Origin: Streptomyces violaceus
GTDB taxonomy: Bacteria; Actinomycetota; Actinomycetes; Streptomycetales; Streptomycetaceae
Length of the DNA stretch: 5,329 nt
Direction of reading: 5' to 3'
Assembly (NCBI GenBank): GCA_000715635.1
Contig: KL569161.1
Coordinates: 40,748 to 46,076 of the forward strand
The position numbers and the translations under genes were made by a program. A model generated the notes under the pieces. That model was not told the origin of the DNA, did no database searches, and saw only the letters and a list, made by a program, of their open reading frames with translations. The first letter of the stretch is position 1, and the number at the start of each line of letters is the position of its first letter. This document shows, piece by piece, positions 1 through 5,329 of this stretch.

Positions 1-25
1 GCGGAGCTTCGGGGACCGACGACAA

Positions 26-63
26 CGCGGCAGATGCGCGTGCCAGACCCCGCGTCTGCGGCG
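26..63. terminator. GC-rich hairpin, probable terminator of an upstream gene outside the window
   Basis: Positions 26-38 pair with 51-63 to form a 13-position stem around a 12-nt loop. It has one mismatch (G29/G60) and one G-T wobble (T35/G54). No T-tract follows, but actinomycete terminators often lack one, so a factor-independent terminator of a gene to the left is the simplest reading. A smaller stem (44-48 with 54-58) would compete with it, so a structured leader upstream of the HD gene cannot be excluded. The rest of 1-118 shows no convincing gene: the reading frames across it are short and have no recognisable protein. Confidence 0.4.
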
Positions 64-118
64 TGATCCAAACGACAGGCCCTAGGTCCCACCCCCGGGT
101 CAGCGGGAGAATGACGCC

Positions 119-790
119 ATGGCCGATCCCGACACCCTGCGCACCCGCTTCGCCCGCGCCCTGGAAGGAGCCCGAGGCCCGGCCGGCGGCCCCGACCCGG
201 CGCCGTACGCGGACAATCTCCTCACCCGCTGGCAGGAGCCCCAGCGCCGCTACCACAGGGTCGAGCACCTCACGGCGGTCCTCGATCACATCGACGTACT
301 GGAGCGGCACGCGCACGACCCGGACGTGGTGCGGCTGGCCGCCTGGTTCCATGACGCGGTCTACCTCCCCGACCGCTCCGAGAACGAGGAACGCTCCGCC
401 CGCCTCGCCGAACGCGCCCTCGCGGAGGCCGGTGTCCCCGCCGCCAAGACCGCCGAGGTGGCCCGCCTGGTCCGCCTCACCGTCACCCACGACCCCGCCG
501 ACGACGACCCCGACGGCCAGGTCCTGTGCGACGCCGACCTCGCGATCCTCGCCTCGCCCCCGTCGGCGTACGCGGCCTACACCACCGCCGTCCGCGAGGA
601 GTACCACTTCGTCCCGAACGACGCCTTCCGCACGGGCCGCGCCACGATCCTGCGCCAACTCCTCGCCCTGCCGAGGCTGTTCAGGACCCCGTACGGCGCG
701 GCGAAGTGGGAGGCGACGGCCCGCTACAACCTGCGGTCGGAGCTGGAGCTGCTCGAGGATTCGCCCTCCGGACCGGCCTCCGCGTCCTAG
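119..790 (+). CDS. HD-superfamily metal-dependent phosphohydrolase (predicted)
   Basis: This 223-residue soluble protein has no signal peptide or membrane segment. Its metal-binding motifs fit the HD phosphohydrolase superfamily: Tyr-His-x-x-x-His-Leu (His46, His50), the HD doublet in Trp-Phe-His-Asp-Ala-Val-Tyr (His78-Asp79), a Glu-rich Glu-Asn-Glu-Glu-Arg-Ser stretch right after it, His124, and a distal Cys-Asp-Ala-Asp-Leu motif (Asp138, Asp140). Size and motif order match the small uncharacterised 'predicted metal-dependent HD phosphohydrolase' family (COG4339 type, from memory). All likely metal ligands are present, so it is probably active; the substrate (nucleotide, phosphate ester or signalling nucleotide) cannot be told from sequence. 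The ATG at 119 is preceded by GGGAGA at 105-110 with 8-nt spacing, and the HD core starts soon after. It lies 36 nt upstream of the next gene and is probably co-transcribed with it. Whether it serves the downstream effector system or is a housekeeping neighbour is open. Confidence 0.85.
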   Translation: MADPDTLRTRFARALEGARGPAGGPDPAPYADNLLTRWQEPQRRYHRVEHLTAVLDHIDVLERHAHDPDVVRLAAWFHDAVYLPDRSENEERSARLAERALAEAGVPAAKTAEVARLVRLTVTHDPADDDPDGQVLCDADLAILASPPSAYAAYTTAVREEYHFVPNDAFRTGRATILRQLLALPRLFRTPYGAAKWEATARYNLRSELELLEDSPSGPASAS

Positions 791-826
791 GGTTGGCCCC
801 ACCGCACCACAGGGAGGGGAACACGG

Positions 827-1162
827 ATGGACAACGTCACCGGGCCCGAGGTCATCGAGCCGAGCCTGCCGTTCTGGGTCACCGTCACCGAGGAGGGCGA
901 CGACGACTCGATGGGCCTGTTCGGCGGCGGCGAACCCGCCCTTCGGTCCGTCCCGCTCGGTCCCCTGCGCAAGAACCTCGCGGAGACCGTCGACGCTCTC
1001 CAACAGCTGTTCGAGGACGCCGCGGCCCGGGGCGGCACCCTGCCGCTCGCCGAGGCCCAGCTGTCCTTCCAGGTCACCGCGAGCGGCGGCATCCAGCTCC
1101 TCGGCACCGGCCAGGTGCAGGGCACCCGCGGACTGACGCTGGTCTTCAAGCGGCCTTCCTAG
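827..1162 (+). CDS. Small peptidase-associated accessory protein, Pepco / Trypco1 (CU044_2847)-like
   Basis: This is a 111-residue cytoplasmic protein with no catalytic motif. The predicted order is a beta-rich start (Leu-Pro-Phe-Trp-Val-Thr-Val-Thr, 14-21), an acidic linker (22-27), a Gly-Leu-Phe-Gly-Gly-Gly turn (30-35), an amphipathic helix (about 46-67), then paired strands with Leu-Ser-Phe-Gln-Val-Thr-Ala (79-85), Leu-Leu-Gly-Thr-Gly (91-95) and Gly-Leu-Thr-Leu-Val-Phe-Lys-Arg (102-109). This resembles the small constant components, named Pepco and Trypsin-co-occurring domain 1, that sit beside caspase or trypsin effectors in actinobacterial conflict loci. I favour Pepco because the FGxKL-type signature I associate with Trypco1 is absent. 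GGAGG at 813-817 gives a strong ribosome binding site 9 nt before the ATG. Its position next to the caspase-ATPase gene supports a regulatory or adaptor role for that protein, which is inference. The family assignment is from memory of consensus patterns. Confidence 0.68.
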   Translation: MDNVTGPEVIEPSLPFWVTVTEEGDDDSMGLFGGGEPALRSVPLGPLRKNLAETVDALQQLFEDAAARGGTLPLAEAQLSFQVTASGGIQLLGTGQVQGTRGLTLVFKRPS

Positions 1163-1190
1163 CGCCTTCCAGGGACTTCCTGAGGGGACG

Positions 1191-1220
1191 CAACAACCCC
1201 TTTGTGAACTAAAGTTGTCG
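1191..1220 (+). promoter_or_regulatory. AT-richer patch, possible promoter for the caspase-ATPase gene
   Basis: This is the only clearly AT-richer patch of the intergenic gap. It contains TAAAGT (1210-1215), a fit to the TAnnnT minus-10 pattern, but no good minus-35 box at normal spacing. An ACAAC/GTTGT inverted pair (1193-1197 and 1214-1218) surrounds it, which could be an operator. It lies about 30 nt before the short ORF at 1250 and about 115 nt before the main ATG. A separate promoter would make sense, since the gap breaks the tight spacing of the first two genes. The call is weak. Confidence 0.25.
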
Positions 1221-1249
1221 GACGAACGGCCGAGGGGCAGGGGGACGGC

Positions 1250-1324
1250 ATGAGCGGCAGCGCGGCGAACCGGAACACAGCGGCGGCGACGACCGCGGGA
1301 GCCGCATCCCTCCGCGCCGTCTGA
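1250..1324 (+). CDS. Possible 24-codon leader ORF, or misplaced N-terminus of the caspase gene
   Basis: An ATG at 1250 follows AGGGGGA (1239-1245) and GAGGGG (1232-1237), a better ribosome binding site than anything before the large downstream gene. The ORF encodes 24 residues rich in Ala and Thr (Met-Ser-Gly-Ser-Ala-Ala start) and stops at TGA 1322-1324, only 10 nt before the ATG at 1335. There are two readings. It may be a translated leader that couples translation into the big gene by reinitiation. Alternatively, a one-base sequence error may separate the true, disordered N-terminus from the rest of the gene. The peptide has no family resemblance, so existence as a real gene is uncertain. 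Confidence 0.25.
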   Translation: MSGSAANRNTAAATTAGAASLRAV

Positions 1325-1334
1325 CCCGCCGCGC

Positions 1335-4300
1335 ATGCCCCAGCACAAGGCCCTGCTCATCGGAGCGAGCGAGTACGACGACCCGCGTATTCAGGACCTG
1401 CCGTTCGTCCGCGACGACCTGCAGCGGATCCGGGACGTGCTCGTCGAGCGCGGTTTCCAGGCGGCGGAGATCGTCGAGAGCAAGCGCGGCATCACACCGA
1501 ACACCGTGGGCGGCCGCATCCGCGGTTTCCTGCGCGACGCCGGCCGGGGCGACACGCTGCTGATCCTGCTCAGCGGGCACGGCCAGCACTTCGAGGGCAA
1601 GGACTTCCTGATCCCGGAAGACGCCACCTTCGACGCGAACGTGTTCGCCGAGAGTTGCATCGAAATCGGCTGGGAGCGGGAGCTGGAGGACTCCCCGGCG
1701 GGCCATGTCGTCTTCCTGGTCGACGCCTGCCGCGAGGGCATCGACCGGGACACCATGGCGGCGCTGCCCGGCGTCCAGCCCTGGCCCAGGCGCAAGGTCG
1801 CCGACGCGCTGCGCCGCAAGGTGGCGTACGTGCACGCCTGCAAGGCACCCCAACTGGCCCTGTTCGTCGGTGAGAAGGAGACGGTCCGGCCGGGCTTCGA
1901 CCCCGGCACCCAACCGGGCGAGTCCTTCAGCCTCTTCTCCCGCGCCCTCGCGGACACGATCGCGGGGGATCCGCACGCCCTGCGTCTGCGCGAGTTCGCG
2001 ACGAAGGTGCAGGCACGAGTCGAAGAACTGCACCGCGCCTACGGCAAGACTCGGCCCGTGCAGCAGGTCACCGTGGTCACGGAGACCGCGGCCGTCCCGG
2101 GCGGCGAGGATTTCCCGCTGCTGCCCGGCCCCGACCGGCGCACCGAGGCACACCCGTGGATCCGTTCCGCCGAACGGCACCCGATCTGGCAGCGCACCCC
2201 CGACGGCCCCGCCCGTCGGCACCTCCAGGAGACCTGCGCCGCCCTGGCGGACCGGCTGGCAGCGGCGTACGAGACCGCGGCGCACGCTCTGCGCGACGAC
2301 CCCTGGCACGACGCCGAACTGGCCCGGCGCACCCACGACAGACTGGGCTTCCTCACCGGCCGGCTGGCCGACAGCGTCGGGCTGTCGCCGACCGAGGCCG
2401 CGCTGGCCGTGCTGCTGCCGCTGGTCGAGCAAGCTTTCTGGACCCAGGAGGCCGCACAGCGCGTCGGCGTGCTCGGCACGGACCTCTGCGCCACCGGCCC
2501 CGATCACAGCCGCTTCCGCAAGTTCGGCCAGGGCTTCCCGCGCCTGAAGCGCCGGCTGCTCACCCTGCACGACCAGACGGCGGCACGCGGCTCGGTGGAG
2601 CGGATCCGCTGGTGGCTGTTCCACCGCTGGCTGATCCAGCAGCCGGAGCTGTACGCGGCGGAGACCCTCAAGTCCCTCCTCGGCGAGGTGACGGGCGGCT
2701 CCGACCAGCCGCCATGGGTGGCCGACGCACTCTCCGCCGACCGCCTGATGCGGCTGCTGAAGGAACACCGGACGGCTCCGTTCTCCGTCCGCCGGGCCAC
2801 CGGCCGCCCTTCCGGCGCCCTCGACGACCACGACGTCATCGCCGCCACCACCGGCGACGAACACGAGGTGCGCCCGCCCCTGGTCTCCGCCCTGCTCAAG
2901 GCGGCCTACGCGATGGCCGTCGACCCCGTCGACCTGCCCGAGATCGTCGTGGAGCACCTCGGCATCTACGACAGCGTCGACCTCGGCGAACTCATGGTCA
3001 CCGTGCGCCGCTCCGACTGGCGCCACTCCGGCGTCGGCCGCTCCCTGAACGCGGTGTGCACCCACCCAGCCGTCCAGATCGCCCTGCGGGAACACGCCAC
3101 CCGCGTCGACACCCTCCTCCGCGAGATCAACCGGGACGACAACCCCGCCCTGGCCCCGCTCGGCGCCCTGCCCCCCTACGCCGACGGCAGCCGGGTCCGC
3201 CTCGACGGCAACACCCCCGACCAGTTCGCCGACGGCATCCGCTTCCAGCTCGCCGAGGACCGCGTCCAGGAGCTCCTCATGGGCGAACAGCTCTACGGCG
3301 ACCGTGAACTGGCGGTCCGCGAGCTGTACCAGAACGCGTTGGACGCGCTGCGGTACCGGGACTGCCGCACGCAGTACCTCCAGCGCACGGGCCGGCCGAC
3401 GGCGTCCTGGGAGGGCCGGATCGAGTTCGTCCAGAGCGTCGGCTCCGACGGCCGCCCCTACCTGGAGTGCCGCGACAACGGCATCGGCATGGGCCTGACC
3501 GAACTCGGCAGCGTCTTCTCCCAGGGCGGCACCCGCTTCGTCGACCTGCCCGAGTACATCGAGGAACAGGTCGCCTGGAGCGAACTCCCGGAACCCAAGC
3601 TCCGCCTCTACCCCAACTCCCGTTTCGGCATCGGCGTCCTGAGCTACTTCATGCTGGCCGACGAGATCGTGGTCCGCACCTGCCGCATGGGGCGGGACGG
3701 GCGACCCGGGCGGCTGCTGCAGGTGACGATCGCGGGGCCGGGGAATCTGTTCCGGGTCGAGGATCTCGGGGAGGGGACCGAGCCGGGGACGACGGTGCGG
3801 CTGCTGCTGTCGCGGCAGGGGAAGCGTGTGTCGTGTGTGGAGGCGCTGCAGCGGTTGCTGTGGGTCGCGCCGTATCGGACTTCGGCGGTACATGGGTCTC
3901 GGGAGCATGGGTGGGTGCCGGGGGAGTTGTCCGTCACGGCGCTCGCGATCGAGGCGTCCAGGCATACGCCGGGCCTCCGAGAGGCGAGTTACATATGCCT
4001 GGCGTCGGACTCACCGGACCTGTGGTGGATCGACCGTCAGGGCATCGCCCTGTCGGATGGCCTGCTGACGGATTCCGACGCGGCGTTCCACGCGGTGCAT
4101 CGGTTCCCCTACGGCGTCGTGGTGAATCTCCACGGTGAGCACGCACCCGTGCTCACCGTGGACCGGAAGAAGGTGCGTTCCCTCGACCGTGATCATGTGC
4201 GAGCCCTGATCACCACTGCCGCGCCCAGCCTGACGCTTCCCGGCCTCCCGCTTCCGACGATCGGCTGGCTGGCCGAGGCCAGTTCGACCGCGCCGTGGTT

Positions 4301-5329
4301 CGGCGACCTCGTGGCGGAGCATGCGCGGCGTGCCGATCTGAAGTGGCGGATCAGGGAGGTCTCGATGCCCTTCCGCGCGGTCGGCTACTTCCTCCCGGAC
4401 ACCGAACTTCTTCCCTTGGTCACGGGCTACTACCCCCACAGCCCAAATCCTCACGCTGCCCGCTACTTCTACAACATGCCGTCGGGCGTGCTGCGTTGGC
4501 GTCTGCGAGCGCTGTACCGCGCCGGACTCGGTGACCGGGTGTCGCCGACGCCGGAGTCGTGCCCGTCCGACGAGTTGGGCGCGCGGCCGTCGGACATGGT
4601 GCTGCTCGCCAGGTCTCGCTACGGCCGCTGGGACGCGTCCTACCGGGACTGGCGGCGGGATGCACTGCGAGGGCCAGCCATGGTGGTCCTCAGCGGCCTC
4701 TTCGACTGGCGCGACCCTGCCCAGCCGCTCAGCGCCGTCGAGATCTTCAAGCTGAGCTCCAGGTCGGAGCTACCGCCCGCAGAGGTCACCGCCCGGCTCA
4801 CCGCGCTCGGATACCAGGTCGAGCCCTTGGGAGGCTGCGCCGCTGCCAGCTACGAAGATCTTCCGCTGCTGCTGCGGATGGGAGCCCCGGCGGACTGGTT
4901 GACTCCCGGCTCCGTGCTCTCGGGGCCGCAGATCTGCTTCAGCGCGGTGCACGGCAGCAGCTCCACCGCACACGCCGCCCGGCGCCTACGAGATCTTGGC
5001 TTCTCCGTGCCTGCGGACCACCCGGTCCGGGAGCGCTGGACCGATGAGGAGAAAAGCATCCTCAGGTCCTTGTGGCTGTCGTACGCCGCACCACCGTCCC
5101 CGGAGGAGGCCCTACACATCTCGCAAGCTCAATTGGCCTCCGTGGCCAACCGCACGGACACGACCGTGCTCCGCATCATGGAGTTCCTGTCCGAGCTGGG
5201 ATTCCGACTCCCCGCGGACGGCCCCGAACTGACGGAGGACGACCGGTCTCTCCTGCTGTACAAGGCTCAGTGTCCCTGGGTGGACCAGGAGGTCTCGCTC
5301 CTCTACACCTGTCTCTTATACACATCTCT
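1335..5329 (+). CDS. Caspase-like protease fused to Hsp90-type ATPase and winged-helix repeats; 3'-truncated by contig end
   Basis: One frame stays open to the contig end. About 1324 residues are genuine; the final codons from 5309 read into adapter. Residues 1-264 form a caspase-like (C14) domain: a Lys-Ala-Leu-Leu-Ile-Gly-Ala start, catalytic His82 in Ser-Gly-His-Gly, and Cys132 in Leu-Val-Asp-Ala-Cys-Arg-Glu. Residues 265-615 are mostly helical and may be the inactive HD-like module known from such fusions. Residues 640-830 are a GHKL/Hsp90 ATPase: Glu663, Asn667 and Asp670 (N box), Asp714-Asn-Gly-Ile-Gly-Met719, the lid Gly-Gly-Thr, Phe764-Gly-Ile-Gly767 and Gly818-Thr-Thr. Residues 830-1000 resemble the Hsp90 middle region, with Val-Asp943-Arg-Lys-Lys. 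From 1132 winged-helix-like repeats begin. Likely role: an ATP-gated protease effector of a conflict or cell-death system, with substrate unknown. ATG 1335 is the first start in frame (stop at 1251-1253) and begins right at the caspase fold, but has no Shine-Dalgarno sequence, suggesting coupling or a leaderless message. Confidence 0.9.
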   Translation, partial: MPQHKALLIGASEYDDPRIQDLPFVRDDLQRIRDVLVERGFQAAEIVESKRGITPNTVGGRIRGFLRDAGRGDTLLILLSGHGQHFEGKDFLIPEDATFDANVFAESCIEIGWERELEDSPAGHVVFLVDACREGIDRDTMAALPGVQPWPRRKVADALRRKVAYVHACKAPQLALFVGEKETVRPGFDPGTQPGESFSLFSRALADTIAGDPHALRLREFATKVQARVEELHRAYGKTRPVQQVTVVTETAAVPGGEDFPLLPGPDRRTEAHPWIRSAERHPIWQRTPDGPARRHLQETCAALADRLAAAYETAAHALRDDPWHDAELARRTHDRLGFLTGRLADSVGLSPTEAALAVLLPLVEQAFWTQEAAQRVGVLGTDLCATGPDHSRFRKFGQGFPRLKRRLLTLHDQTAARGSVERIRWWLFHRWLIQQPELYAAETLKSLLGEVTGGSDQPPWVADALSADRLMRLLKEHRTAPFSVRRATGRPSGALDDHDVIAATTGDEHEVRPPLVSALLKAAYAMAVDPVDLPEIVVEHLGIYDSVDLGELMVTVRRSDWRHSGVGRSLNAVCTHPAVQIALREHATRVDTLLREINRDDNPALAPLGALPPYADGSRVRLDGNTPDQFADGIRFQLAEDRVQELLMGEQLYGDRELAVRELYQNALDALRYRDCRTQYLQRTGRPTASWEGRIEFVQSVGSDGRPYLECRDNGIGMGLTELGSVFSQGGTRFVDLPEYIEEQVAWSELPEPKLRLYPNSRFGIGVLSYFMLADEIVVRTCRMGRDGRPGRLLQVTIAGPGNLFRVEDLGEGTEPGTTVRLLLSRQGKRVSCVEALQRLLWVAPYRTSAVHGSREHGWVPGELSVTALAIEASRHTPGLREASYICLASDSPDLWWIDRQGIALSDGLLTDSDAAFHAVHRFPYGVVVNLHGEHAPVLTVDRKKVRSLDRDHVRALITTAAPSLTLPGLPLPTIGWLAEASSTAPWFGDLVAEHARRADLKWRIREVSMPFRAVGYFLPDTELLPLVTGYYPHSPNPHAARYFYNMPSGVLRWRLRALYRAGLGDRVSPTPESCPSDELGARPSDMVLLARSRYGRWDASYRDWRRDALRGPAMVVLSGLFDWRDPAQPLSAVEIFKLSSRSELPPAEVTARLTALGYQVEPLGGCAAASYEDLPLLLRMGAPADWLTPGSVLSGPQICFSAVHGSSSTAHAARRLRDLGFSVPADHPVRERWTDEEKSILRSLWLSYAAPPSPEEALHISQAQLASVANRTDTTVLRIMEFLSELGFRLPADGPELTEDDRSLLLYKAQCPWVDQEVSLLYTCLLYTS
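4728..5216 (+). repeat. Degenerate tandem winged-helix-like protein repeats (at least three)
   Basis: Within the giant protein, units end in a shared Leu-Gly-(Tyr/Phe)-x-Val/Leu-x-(Pro) pattern at residues 1158 (Leu-Gly-Tyr), 1221 (Leu-Gly-Phe) and 1288 (Leu-Gly-Phe), a period of 63-67 residues. Each is preceded by a helix-turn-helix-like segment, for example 'Pro-Ala-Glu-Val-Thr-Ala-Arg-Leu-Thr-Ala' in the first. A fourth unit may begin near residue 1305 and is lost at the contig end. The similarity is at protein level only; the DNA is not a clean repeat. Such arrays follow the Hsp90-like ATPase in related predicted proteins and may bind nucleic acid or a partner protein. Confidence 0.5.
5309..5329. 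other. Sequencing-library adapter (Tn5 mosaic end, Nextera type), not genomic
   Basis: Positions 5309-5327 are a perfect match to the reverse complement of the 19-bp Tn5 mosaic end used in tagmentation libraries. It sits flush at the contig end and is much more AT-rich than the genome. It introduces a TTA codon (5316-5318) and the tell-tale residues Cys-Leu-Leu-Tyr-Thr-Ser at the end of the reading frame. The last reliable genomic base is about 5308. The two following bases (CT) are also likely non-genomic. Confidence 0.96.

Noticed and set aside
63..1136. A 357-codon + strand frame across the HD and Pepco-like genes
   Set aside because: It is low-complexity Pro/Arg/Ser/Thr translation overlapping two well-supported genes, with no ribosome binding site and no recognisable domain.
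526..1212. A 228-codon + strand frame spanning the junction of the first two genes
   Set aside because: It is an Arg/Pro-rich shadow of both genes in another frame, with no independent support.
2156..3307. A 383-codon + strand frame inside the giant gene
   Set aside because: It is an Arg/Pro/His-rich out-of-frame translation of the helical middle region; codon position bias supports the caspase-ATPase frame.
1209..3965. A 918-codon open frame on the minus strand
   Set aside because: It is antisense to the caspase-ATPase coding sequence and has the Val/Ala/Gly/Gln-rich composition typical of shadow frames in high-GC DNA. It shows no domain motif, whereas the + strand frame has intact caspase and ATPase motifs.
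3986..4001. CATATG-containing, AT-richer spot that could look like a start site or cloning scar
   Set aside because: It lies inside a continuous reading frame, with homology-like sequence on both sides; a chance restriction-type hexamer is the simpler reading.
5316..5318. In-frame TTA codon suggesting bldA-dependent control
   Set aside because: It is part of the library adapter, not the genome.
1..5329. tRNA, rRNA, CRISPR array, insertion-sequence ends or attachment sites
   Set aside because: No cloverleaf, regularly spaced identical repeats, transposase motifs or long terminal inverted repeats were seen on either strand; the mosaic-end match at the contig edge is a reagent, not a transposon.

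Overview
The window is very GC-rich, with codons ending almost always in G or C, Shine-Dalgarno-led genes and no in-frame TTA codon in the native coding sequence that I could find. This suggests a streptomycete or closely related filamentous actinomycete. All convincing genes lie on the + strand. The last 21 bases are not genomic: they contain a perfect 19-bp Tn5 mosaic-end (Nextera-type) library adapter, so this is the end of a draft contig.

Layout. Positions 1-118 are non-coding and hold a long GC-rich hairpin (26-63), probably the terminator of a gene outside the window. An HD-superfamily metal-dependent phosphohydrolase follows (119-790). After 36 nt comes a 111-residue protein (827-1162) that resembles the small Pepco / Trypco1-type accessory proteins found beside peptidase effectors. 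A 172-nt gap holds the only AT-richer patch, short CTTCC repeats and a possible 24-codon leader ORF (1250-1324). The rest is one giant gene (1335 to the contig end, at least 1324 genuine residues, C-terminus missing).

The giant protein is the main feature. It carries an N-terminal caspase-like (C14) protease domain with an intact His82/Cys132 dyad and a long helical middle region. A GHKL/Hsp90-type ATPase domain with all nucleotide-binding motifs comes next, then an Hsp90-middle-like segment, then at least three degenerate winged-helix-like repeats of about 65 residues at the broken C-terminus. This is the architecture of predicted bacterial caspase-Hsp90 conflict or programmed-death systems: a sensor or assembly region (wHTH repeats), an ATP-driven chaperone-like switch, and a protease effector in one chain. 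The Pepco-like gene next to it is the expected kind of partner. The HD gene may belong to the same cassette or may be an unrelated metabolic gene. The system role is inferred from architecture and neighbourhood; the domain motifs are read directly from the translation.
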